This document shows, in pieces, positions 1 to 7,770 of a stretch of DNA of 26,468 nucleotides. Every line of letters starts with the position of its first letter. Within the stretch, counting starts at the first letter, position 1. Source of the stretch: JAVBLD01 sp031553705 (GTDB lineage: Bacteria > Bacteroidota > Bacteroidia > Bacteroidales > Marinifilaceae). Under the pieces are notes generated by a model that worked only from the letters and a program-made list of their open reading frames with translations, did no database searches and had not been told where the DNA came from. The stretch covers positions 1-26,468 of the forward strand of contig JAVBLD010000020.1 in assembly GCA_031553705.1 (NCBI GenBank). Direction: 5' to 3'. Position numbers and translations under genes: made by a program.

Positions 1-138
1 CGGCCGCCGACTCCGGATAGGAAAATATACCTGACCGGCAACTCTATGCAAGTATGGAAAGTAATCCTGATTGGCGTCGTTCCGGCTATCCTGATCTTCT
101 TTACTATTTTTATCTGGATCAGGAGGAGGGGAAGGTAA
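1..138 (+). CDS. GldG-like ABC auxiliary/permease protein, C-terminal end (partial)
   Basis: An open frame enters from the left edge in phase 1 and stops with TAA at 136-138, giving 45 residues. It holds a single hydrophobic segment (VILIGVVPAILIFFTIFIWI) followed by a basic tail, IRRRGR. The last residues of the complete GldF-GldG fusion protein at 17125-19443 are almost the same (FIWIRRRGR, preceded by a similar membrane helix and RRPPFTDN against RPPTPDR here). The fragment is therefore the C-terminal membrane anchor of a paralogous protein whose body lies upstream of the window. It marks the end of an earlier module of the same kind. The assignment rests on this internal match; the rest of the protein is not visible. 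Confidence 0.85.
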   Translation, partial: RPPTPDRKIYLTGNSMQVWKVILIGVVPAILIFFTIFIWIRRRGR

Positions 139-158
139 ACAAAGAGGGGGCAGGGAAT

Positions 159-210
159 AGGGGGCAAGAATAATTTTGAATTAATTTTCAACTGAAATAT
201 CTTGCCCCTT
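159..210 (+). terminator. Probable terminator after the GldG-like gene
   Basis: GGGGCAAGA at 161-169 is exactly complementary to TCTTGCCCC at 200-208, with an AT-rich loop of 30 bases; pairing may extend by a G-U and an A-T pair. The hairpin sits 22 bases after the stop codon and is followed by a short T stretch. A comparable inverted repeat lies just after the paralogous gene that ends at 19443. Termination is inferred; the loop is long. Confidence 0.45.
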
Positions 211-278
211 TGTAAGTTTCACATAGCTGATAAAAATAAAACGAAACTCATCTTTTAATTACTTAAAATTATATAATC

Positions 279-753
279 ATGAAAAAATTATATCAAAAAA
301 ATTATCACTACGTGTTTTATTATCGCAGCAATGTTGGCGGCAAATGGAGCTAAGGCTCAACTACTGCCAACGGTAACCCCAAGTAACATTCCTTTTCTCT
401 ATATGCCAATAGGCTCTTATCAAACACAGGAATTTTCGGTTACTGGCGGTACAATACAAACTGTAATATCATCTTCAAGTAGTCCTAGTACTCTCTCTGT
501 TCAAGAGCTCAGTGGTGGTGGTCTACTTAAAAGAATCATAAAATTTATAGCTAGTCGACTTGGTGATGTGAAAATAACCTTATCATTTTCTATTGAAGTA
601 ACCGGAACAAATAATACAACAGTTGTAGATGTCAAAGGAGATATTTCGGTAACGACTGGCAGTAGCTCATCATATATGGCATCGCAGTATTTAACTCCGC
701 CATTGTTGATAGCAATAGAGCAGAAACCCATGAATTTTCAATTCGTCAATTGA
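279..753 (+). CDS. Small exported protein, frame broken inside its signal peptide
   Basis: The main open frame runs from ATG 331 to the stop at 751-753 (140 residues), but this start lies in the middle of a signal peptide. Codons before 331 in the same frame read IITTCFIIAA, followed by MLAANGAKA and then Q, a typical Sec signal core and cleavage site. A natural ATG AAA AAA start lies at 279 in another frame. Removing one A from the seven-A run at 295-301 joins the two into MKKLYQKIITTCFIIAA... with cleavage after AKA. The mature part of about 130 residues is rich in Ser, Thr and Val with alternating hydrophobic positions, so it is probably a beta-rich secreted or surface protein. I do not recognise the family. 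As written, either an unexported product from 331 or no product is made, unless the frame slips. Confidence 0.6.
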
Positions 754-809
754 TTCAGTTCGGGAAATAGTGAAAATATAACAATTATCCAACATAAGTC
801 CTTCCTGTT

Positions 810-1991
810 ATGGTAAAAGTATTTATTGGTTTAGCTGTGCTGATTTTTATTGCAATCTCTTTTTGTGCAAAAGCGCAATTAATGGGAGGGCAATATACAG
901 ATGCAAAAGAAATTCGTTTTTCCGGAAGCGTGGTTGACTCAATAAATAAGGAACCCTTATCAGGAGCGGTTATACATCTGGTAACAAAAACATTAAATGG
1001 TGAGTTGCAAACCAGATCGCTTATTACGGATAAAAACGGAAAATTCGATTTTAAAACGGAAAATTACTGTCAAACCCGGGCGGAGATATCGTTTCTGGGC
1101 TATAAGATCCGTAGTTTTGTTTTACCCAAATACCAGGAGACATTCAATTTAGGTAAGATCGAGATGATTCCCGATCTGTTTAATTTAGAGGAGGTCACCA
1201 TAAAGGCGAGGCGTAAAATGTATGAGCGCTTGGGTGACACCGTTCGGATTTACTCTAAGGCGGTAAAGACTCTGCAGGGGGATGTCATCATAGAAATCCT
1301 CTGGCAGATTCCGGGAATAGAGATTCTTCCTGACGGCAGTGTCTCCATGGACGGAAAATTGATAGAAAGAACCTACATTAATGACAAATTAATATTCGGT
1401 GATGATAAAGTGACTGCACTTTACGTAATGAACGCCAAGGATGCAACCAATATAGATATTTACGATGAGGAGGATAAGGAGGATCATACATCCTTAAAAA
1501 AACGTAGACACAAGGTTATGAATATCCACACTGAAAAGGATTTCGATGCATATACGGCAGCGGATATCTTGCTCGAGGGCGGTGAGGACAGGGTTAAGAA
1601 TAAAGAAGGGTGCTACGAAAAACGTTATTCGACCGGAGGGGGACTCGGATTTTTTAACGAGAAGCGACAAGCCAGGATATTAGCAGAAAAGTCGAATATC
1701 AGAGGCGGGGCGGGACTTTTAAATTCCCCCAGCCGTTACAATAATCTATTATTAAATGACGCACCGCTTCGTGAATGTTTTAGTGTAACGACAGAGTTAA
1801 ATCTAAAACAAAAAAATAATAACAGTTATAGATTTTATTACTCTTTTCATAGGGACGAAACTTATGTTCTTAATGAGGCAAGTAACGTTTTCTTTCCTAC
1901 AGATTATTTTAAATCACAAATAATAAATACGACGAATGCCGCTATAATTTACTCCGAAAAGGACAGAAAAAAAATACAAGGAATATTTTAA
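810..1991 (+). pseudogene. Outer-membrane beta-barrel receptor-like protein, truncated remnant
   Basis: The 393-residue frame has a signal peptide (about 1-22, cleavage at KA-Q), a carboxypeptidase-regulatory-like beta-sandwich (about 35-115, with SGSVVDSINKEPLSGAVIHL and DKNGKFDF), then a TonB-plug-like region containing IPGIEILPDG and DGKLIERTYINDKLIFG. It aligns over its whole length with the first part of the gene at 3912-6670, which is about 919 codons long. It stops just where the barrel begins. A run of eight A at 1967-1974 precedes the stop; adding one A restores a frame reading NTRNILTQW, which matches TNIMTF of the paralogue, so the stop at 1989 is a frameshift product. Shortly after this the similarity to the receptor ends and golvesin-like sequence begins. 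It lacks a barrel and is very unlikely to work as a receptor. Confidence 0.75.
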
Positions 1992-2008
1992 CGCAATGGA
2001 CACATACT

Positions 2009-2434
2009 TTGGCAACTTTTGCTTATGGTGATATCATTCATGGGTATTTCAACAAAAAAGCCGGCAAGGGAAATTCCAGTGTGGAGTGGCAGACCCCAAT
2101 AGATAAAGAGGGTATGTATGAGATTTTTGTATATATGTCAATCATTCCATATGTATCTTCTGCCCGCTGGAAATTATCACAAGGTCAGGAAGCATTTCCG
2201 ATATATCAGCATTATACGGTTACTCATGCAAACGGAACAGAGAAGATAGAACAAAATGTAAACCTGACGAGTCTTGGTATACCTGCAAGCGATGATGCCG
2301 CATGGATATCCCTTGGACGTTTTAAACTGGACTCCGGGATACATCGTGTCAACCTGAGTGATAAAGGCAATATATCAGACTTTTACATCTATGCCGATGC
2401 CGTGAAATGGGTATATTTGGAAGATAATGATTAA
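2009..2434 (+). pseudogene. Golvesin C-terminal-like domain, orphaned gene end
   Basis: This frame of 141 residues has only a TTG start and no signal peptide. It remains open upstream past 1991, continuing the corrected frame of the truncated receptor. The sequence resembles the golvesin C-terminal/xanthan-lyase-type beta-sandwich found at the end of large secreted Bacteroidota proteins: AYGDIIHGYF, then SVEWQTPIDKEGMYEIFVYM, HYTVTHANG, AAWISLGRFKLDSG, and the closing IYADAVKWVYLED. About one complete domain is present, but everything that normally precedes it is missing. I read it as the 3' end of a deleted gene joined to the receptor remnant at about 2000-2012. The family call is from remembered motif similarity. 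Confidence 0.6.
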
Positions 2435-2504
2435 TTCTAAAGAGAGTAAGGAGTTCCTAACTTAATTTTATCTGAATATTCCGACATCATAACCGCTAAA
2501 TAAA

Positions 2505-2609
2505 TTGAATGAAAAAGAGATGATCGAGACCAACGGAGGAGAACTAATCACAATTCTGGGATTAATTGTAACAATTATTGGTTTAGCCTTAACAGCTTAT
2601 CAAATTTAG
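2505..2609 (+). CDS. Possible double-glycine-leader peptide (bacteriocin-like), start uncertain
   Basis: The frame opens after TAA 2490-2492 and reads PLNKLNEKEMIETNGG, followed by a short very hydrophobic segment (LITILGLIVTIIGLAL) that ends in TAYQI and TAG at 2607-2609. Counting back from GG, the leader has L at -12, N at -11, E at -8, M at -7 and GG at -2/-1. This fits the double-glycine leader consensus of peptides processed by C39-peptidase ABC exporters, except for T at -4. No ATG starts the full leader: the choices are TTG at 2505 (34 residues), a CTA at 2496 where an ATG would be expected, or ATG 2520, which leaves only a six-residue leader. No exporter gene is in the window. It could be a functional peptide, a decayed one, or chance. 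The frame stays open for 42 more codons after the TAG. Confidence 0.35.
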   Translation: MNEKEMIETNGGELITILGLIVTIIGLALTAYQI

Positions 2610-2909
2610 GGTGATCCAAATTCTGAGGTTCCAGGTGTTAGAACAGTTGAAATGACAGTACATGCATATAGTGCAGATAGTGTTTTTCATTCCCCCCTAT
2701 CTTTCAATTGTATGTTGATTTTTACACAAAAATATTGAATATACATTTATTTTTCTTACATTTACAGAATATGGGAGGCGTCTCGGGCAAATTTCAGGCA
2801 AGCCTGGTAACTTGATTTTTTTTACAGAGGAAGTATATTTCCACCTCAAAAACACTCTTCTATCAATTTATAAAAGCTCATCGTTTAAATACATTTTAAA
2901 AATTAAACT
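2610..2909 (+). other. Gene-poor stretch, with an open extension of the small peptide frame
   Basis: From 2610 to 2738 the frame of the preceding peptide continues without a stop for 42 codons (GDPNSEVPGVRTVEMTVHAY and onward) after its TAG. It could be the distal half of a gene interrupted by an amber codon. The remainder, to 2909, is AT-rich, with no coding frame of note and no clear hairpin; it should hold the promoter and ribosome-binding region of the gene at 2910, but I see no convincing motif. Confidence 0.3.
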
Positions 2910-3302
2910 ATGGAAAAGTCAATTAAAATTACAACGATCTGTGTTACTATCGGTATGATCGTAGCATTGACAGGATTCCGTTTCTTATCTCCGGAAGAAA
3001 ATACAAGAATCGGAGAGTATTATCCTGAAGAAATAAGAATAATTATTGAACCGAATCCGGTTGAAACGAGAAAATCTTACAAATTAGGCATACAAATGGG
3101 TTACGAAGGTAAAGCTGTCTATGAAGTGTATAACGCAGAAAATAAACTGGTTGACAAAGATTCGACTACAAATGGAAAAATGACATTTACAGCCCGGGAA
3201 CCGGGTAAATACAAAGTTGTTGCTCTGTTACCCTTGTTCAAGGATCCTATTTCAGGAGAATTTACTGTGAAAGAGGCTAAAGCCAAGAAAAAGAAAAAAT
3301 GA
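2910..3302 (+). CDS. Small exported or anchored protein with lysine-rich tail
   Basis: The 130-residue product starts with a basic N-terminus and one hydrophobic segment (about residues 7-26, ITTICVTIGMIVALTGF). It may be a signal peptide or an uncleaved anchor; the Cys at 11 lies too early for a normal lipobox. Residues about 38-121 look like one beta-sandwich, with EIRIIIEPNP, KAVYEVYN, GKMTFTAREPGKYKVVAL, a pattern common in Ig-like or PKD-like domains. The last ten residues are nearly all lysine (KEAKAKKKKK), which is odd for an exported protein and could bind nucleic acid, lipid A or acidic polymers. I do not recognise a family. The frame is intact, in contrast to its neighbours. The decayed gene at 3395 has a similar size and a similar Ig-like pattern. 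Confidence 0.7.
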   Translation: MEKSIKITTICVTIGMIVALTGFRFLSPEENTRIGEYYPEEIRIIIEPNPVETRKSYKLGIQMGYEGKAVYEVYNAENKLVDKDSTTNGKMTFTAREPGKYKVVALLPLFKDPISGEFTVKEAKAKKKKK

Positions 3303-3394
3303 GATTAACATAAATGTTCCGACAATGTATATCAATTCAAAATGCTACCCAATATTTATAAATGCCCATCTTTACTACATTAAAAATCAAGATT

Positions 3395-3765
3395 ATGAAA
3401 AAGATGATTAAATTTGTACTACTTCTACCATTACTATTACTTGGAGAGTACCTTATCCACAAATCCTTAGGGATGGACACACAATGTCTCATACTGAGTC
3501 TTTAACAGATGACATTACCGATTACACCTAATTTAATACTTGTAGGTGACGTAGTAACAATACGTTTTTTATCTCTAGCGGTTATTGTGGCGATGTTTAT
3601 TTTTACGCTGACGGCACCTCGATCGGAACAGAAACTCCGGATGCATCTGGAGAGTGTGAAATACTCTATTATCCAGAAAATACTGGAGTAATCTATATCG
3701 AAGTATATATAGAACATTTTGCAATCCCTGTTGAAAGTAAATTTCTTTATGTTTATGACTTATAA
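3395..3765 (+). pseudogene. Decayed gene for a small exported Ig-like protein
   Basis: An ATG at 3395 begins MKKMIKFVLLLPLLLLGEYL, a good signal peptide, and runs 36 codons to TAA at 3503-3505. The same frame reopens at once (QMTLPITPNLILVGDVVTIRF). At the six-T run 3565-3570 the sense passes to the next frame, which reads ISSGYCGDVYFYADGTSIG, then CEILYYPENTGVIYIEV, and ends VYDL with TAA at 3763-3765. Joining the pieces gives a protein of about 123 residues with a signal peptide and one beta-sandwich-like domain, resembling the neighbour at 2910. One stop and one slip make it a pseudogene as written. The function of the family is unknown to me. Confidence 0.55.
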
Positions 3766-3833
3766 GATTATACATATACTTAGGCAGGTATAATATACAA
3801 CAAAAGTCATTGGCACCTAACTAAATAGAACAC

Positions 3834-3858
3834 AACCGGTCATGATGGGCTACCGGTT
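3834..3858 (+). terminator. Hairpin, probable terminator
   Basis: AACCGGT at 3834-3840 and ACCGGTT at 3852-3858 form a perfect seven-pair stem with an 11-base loop, followed by ATTTCCCCTTC. It lies between the decayed gene ending at 3765 and the start at 3912, so it could end transcription of the small-protein group. Confidence 0.4.
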
Positions 3859-3911
3859 ATTTCCCCTTCATATTTCTCGAACATAAACCATCATTTTTAA
3901 ACGATTTAAGT

Positions 3912-6670
3912 ATGAAACAGATACACTTTATCAGATATATCTTTATCATACTGTTTGCAATACTGTTATCTGTTTTTACAGTAAACGCACAGGTAGAACC
4001 GGTTTTTAAAAACTTCGGCGATAAAAAGGCCGGTTATTCCGGCAGGTGTTATGGAGTGGTTATTGATTCGGTAAGGGCGAGCCGTTGCCGGTGGCAGTGA
4101 TTAATATGATATATTCATGGGACGGAAACCGGAGGGTAGAAAGCTATACCACCGATAAAAACGGAGCATTTGATATTCCTTTCAGCAGCGGGGCAAGGGT
4201 GCGCATCGAGATCTCCCATCTTGGATACAAATTGTTTATACGGGAGATATCCGGCAATGAATCAACTCTTAATCTCGGAAAGATCCGTATGTCGCCGGAT
4301 ACGTACAAATTGGACGAAGTGGTGGTACAGGCACGGATAGAGATGTTCAGGCAAAAAGGAGATACCGTTTTGTTTTTTCCGAGATCGGTAAGAACAATGG
4401 AGGGGGACAATGTGCTTGCCATACTGAAACAAATGCCCGGTATGAAGGTGTCGGCCGATGGGAAAGTAACTTTTATGGGTAGGTTGATTGAACGCACTAA
4501 GATAAACAACCGGCTGATTTTCGGAGAAGATCCTACGGCGGCTCCAAAGAACGTCGATGCCAAAGATGTATCGCTGATACAGGTGTATGATGAAGCGGAT
4601 GAACGGGAAAAGATCCTGTACGGTGAACTGGGACGCAAACGAAAAGTGATGAATATTATCACTTTCGATAAATTTGACGAATCGTTGGCAGCCACTGTCC
4701 GGCTGGAGGGAGGCGCCGACCAACGCAAGGATATCAATGGCGAACGCCGCTACCGTTACTACGTTGATATCGAAGGAGGATACTATAATGAAAAACAACA
4801 ACTGGTATTGAACGGCCGGCTTGATAACAGACCGTTTGCATTGGCAGGGATTCTTAAACCGGAGGGTTACCGGCGTATCGCCAATACCAGCGTAACAATC
4901 TCAGGAATGCCGGGGCACAGCAAATACCGGCTGAGATACGAATACTCCGATAAACACGAATCCAAGCCGGAATTTTCCGGAAAAGAGTATTTCCCGACCG
5001 AATTTTTCACCACATCCAATTCGTCGGATAGCTCGACATCGGTAGTGAACGACCGCTCGCACGGTATCCAGTATAAGTACGAACATACAACGGAAAAGAC
5101 AAATATCATGACATTCGGAAATGTTACTTTCAAACGTTCCGATATTCATAACGACCTGTCTTCGGTAACCATACGGGACAAAATGCCGGTAATAGCAATC
5201 AATCGCAAAAATCAGAAACAGGAAGAGTATATCAGCATACAAGGTACAATGATACAGATTGATAAAAAAAGCGGAGCAAATTCGTTTTCATTCAAATTGC
5301 CGGTGAGGTTTTTCCAAACAGATGATGCAGAAATCAGAGAGGACACCATAGCCGGTCCCGGAATTGCCAACCGAAAATTGCTCTATGTCGATGATCCGAA
5401 ACGCCCAAATATTGCCTTCATTCCGGATTTGATATATAATATTAACCTTAAAAAAGCAGGAATACTCTCTTTACAAGGCAATCTACACTACCACTACGAA
5501 AAAAAGCAGAGAATAGCGGTCGACCGGATCACCGGCGTTATCGATAAAGGAATATCCGGAGACCATATCACAAACCAGACCCAAGCTACCGGAAAACTGT
5601 CGTATCGTATCAGAAAAGAAAAACATGACTTCTCCATAGGAGGAGAATATACTACTACTTTTCTTCATCATGACGAAACACTTCCCGAATATCTGTCCGT
5701 CAGAAAAAGGTTTTATACCTTTCTTCCGGAAGCAACCTACTCGTATAACTATCTTCCGGGAAGTTTAAACACATTACGAATATTGTTACAAACAAATTCA
5801 AGACCTCTTTCCGTTCGATTTTACAGCGCTCAAATTCACGACACAAACCCTATGTTTTTACAAACAGGTAACTCCGATCTTAAACCGGAAGACCTGTATA
5901 TATTAGGCATTCTTCATAATACGCTGAACCCGAAGAAACAGCAATCACTAAGCACCTCGCTTTTTGTCAACCTGTATCGTCACAAACAGGTATTCGAACG
6001 AACCTACTTTGATAAAACAACTATTCTGTCTCTGGAATACGGGAACTACGAAGCACCTGCCGGCTCCACCCTGATCAGGCCGATAAATGCCGACAATTCG
6101 TACAACATAGAGTTTAAGAGCAACTACAAAACCCGCCTCTCCCCCATCAAATCGATCTTTGATCTATCTGTCGGCTATCGCTATCAAAACCCACAGGAGG
6201 GAACCAGCAACAGACTGGTCCGGACACATGAACATAACGGCTCAATCGGGATCGGCCTGACAACCAATTTCTCGTCCAACTTCAGATTCAATATCAAAAA
6301 CAGCACTCAATACCAATGGTTTAAAAACAGCGACAAATATATCGACAGAGGATTCCGGGAAACTCTCGGAGCCGACTTCCGATGGGATTTTCTGAACATA
6401 GCTTTCGTTACCGGTTCCTATACCTATGAAACCTATAACAACTCATCCGAACTGGGAGAGTACGAAAATCATATCCTCAACGCATCGATAGGCTACCGCC
6501 TGTTCCGTAACCGGAAAGGCCGGATCTCTTTCAACGCTTATGATATACTGGACCGCACCACCAACCTTTGGACGTCGGTCAACAACCAGTATATCAGCTA
6601 CATCCAAAAACAAATGTTCTCCAGTTATTTCACCGTAGCCTTTGAATACAGGTTCAATAAGAAAGAATAA
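3912..6670 (+). pseudogene. Outer-membrane beta-barrel receptor-like protein, frameshifted
   Basis: From ATG 3912 the frame gives a signal peptide (about 1-26, VNA-Q) and the start of a carboxypeptidase-regulatory-like domain, but stops at 4098-4100. The rest is open in another frame from before 4085 to 6670 (861 residues if begun at TTG 4085). Restoring one A at GGTAAGGGCG (about 4071-4080) gives VVIDSVKGEPLPVAVIN, which matches the domain in the paralogue at 810, so a single-base loss is clear. The whole protein would be about 919 residues: signal peptide, regulatory domain, plug-like region with MPGMKVSADGKVTFMG and NNRLIFGED, then a long barrel of alternating strands ending FEYRFNKKE. It belongs with the Bacteroidota 'outer membrane beta-barrel' TonB-receptor-like proteins rather than the SusC family. 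A product lacking a signal peptide, as now written, could not reach the outer membrane. Confidence 0.8.
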
Positions 6671-6915
6671 CCTTCCATCTATATCGTAGTCAGCAACCTT
6701 ATAAACAAACTTAATATCTATAAAAAACCTCATCAACAAGCGTTCGCCAAAGGGCACGAATATAGCCTGAGTGTTTTGTACGACCTTAAAAGGTAAAATT
6801 ATATACGTTTGAAAACCTGATTATTTTTACAATATATATCTTATCCGTTATTATCATAGATCATATCGAAATTTTATTTCCACTTTCTCAAAAAACCTTG
6901 CCTTCTTTATAACCT
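6671..6915. other. Intergenic stretch after the receptor gene
   Basis: About 245 AT-rich bases between the receptor stop and the candidate sigma promoter. I see no coding frame worth listing on either strand and no strong hairpin. A 104-residue frame on the minus strand that reaches into the receptor gene looks like a shadow. Confidence 0.5.
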
Positions 6916-6947
6916 ATTGATATTTACAAATATAATCCATACTTTTG
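6916..6947 (+). promoter_or_regulatory. Candidate promoter of the first sigma/FecR/sus operon
   Basis: TACTTTTG at 6940-6947 fits the Bacteroidota -7 element TAnnTTTG. ATTG at 6916-6919 lies 20 bases before it, at the usual distance for the TTTG-like -33 element. It is about 150 bases before ATG 7097, leaving a leader of roughly 140 bases. Motif match only. Confidence 0.4.
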
Positions 6948-7096
6948 TCCATATCGACATTGCGTGGATATGGCAATCTATCATAAATAACTGATAATAG
7001 GATACATAGAAATCAATATATACCCTTTTTAGCATCTTAAGATAGTAATATTGCAGATAAAAGCGATAGGTGTGTACACTGTAAATTATACAAATC

Positions 7097-7708
7097 ATGA
7101 CAGGTAAACCTGAAGCGACAAGGTTATATGAGAATATGGGATTCCCGCCTGAAGAAGATCACGACAAGCTGTTAAATGACTTTAACGGCAGGGACCGGTA
7201 TGCTTTCGGCAAGGTGTACATGCTTTTTTACAGCGAACTGCACCATTTTGCCGTTAAAATCCATCAGAATACGGAGATCGTCGCCAATGACGTACTGCAT
7301 GATATCTTTGTGAATATCTGGCAGAATGATAAATTAGTGTTTGCCAAACTGGAAAATATCAAAGCATACGTTTATATCAGTATCCGGAATCAATATAGAA
7401 ACTACCTGATCCATAAAAAATCGGTCGACAAATACCGTCACAACATCAGTACGGATGAACATCTGTTTGTCGCTGAGATCGCAGAAAGTGAAGTCTACTC
7501 CATTATCAACCAAGCATTAGATCTTCTGCCCGAAGATTGTGCCACTGTTTTTAAAAATCTACTGGAAGGGTGGAGCATCAAAGAGATCGCTCAAAAATTA
7601 AATAAGCCCGAAAGAACGGTGTATAGCAAAAAGGCGGAAGCGGTTGCTATCCTAAAGCGAAAGCTATCTAAAAAGCATTTATTCATCCTGTTAGATATTC
7701 TTCCATAA
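7097..7708 (+). CDS. ECF-type RNA polymerase sigma factor (module 1)
   Basis: The 203-residue protein has sigma region 2 at about 28-110 (LHDIFVNIWQN in region 2.2, IKAYVYISIRNQYRNYL in region 2.3/2.4) and region 4 at about 136-190, with LPEDCATVF and the helix-turn-helix GWSIKEIAQKLNKPERTVYS. No regions 1 or 3 are present, as expected for the ECF class. It should direct transcription of its own module when released by the FecR protein encoded at 7771. It is slightly longer at the N-terminus than the second sigma factor (185 residues). The ATG at 7097 is the first in the frame, and the N-terminal extension may be shortened if a later ATG (residue 14) is used. Confidence 0.9.
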   Translation: MTGKPEATRLYENMGFPPEEDHDKLLNDFNGRDRYAFGKVYMLFYSELHHFAVKIHQNTEIVANDVLHDIFVNIWQNDKLVFAKLENIKAYVYISIRNQYRNYLIHKKSVDKYRHNISTDEHLFVAEIAESEVYSIINQALDLLPEDCATVFKNLLEGWSIKEIAQKLNKPERTVYSKKAEAVAILKRKLSKKHLFILLDILP

Positions 7709-7722
7709 AAAAGCGCTTTTTT
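7707..7722 (+). terminator. Perfect palindrome at the end of the sigma gene
   Basis: AAAAAAGCGCTTTTTT is a perfect 16-base palindrome that starts within the sigma stop codon and ends in six T, like a small intrinsic terminator. Because the FecR gene follows 48 bases later on the same strand, it may attenuate rather than end transcription, lowering anti-sigma relative to sigma. GCG at 7723-7725 leaves other pairings possible, so the effect is uncertain. Confidence 0.35.
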
Positions 7723-7770
7723 GCGAAAAAACGGTCGCTGTTTGTCTTATGATAAAATAGCCCCGCAATC

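Noticed and set aside
3509..3691. Frame of 60 residues taken as a separate gene
   Set aside because: Only its first part reads as sense; after the T6 run the better protein lies in the neighbouring frame, so it is part of the decayed gene at 3395-3765.
4144..4801. Long minus-strand frames within the receptor gene
   Set aside because: They mirror a coding region with strong family similarity on the + strand; their products are low-complexity and match no family. Similar minus-strand frames inside susC, susD and the permease are shadows for the same reason.
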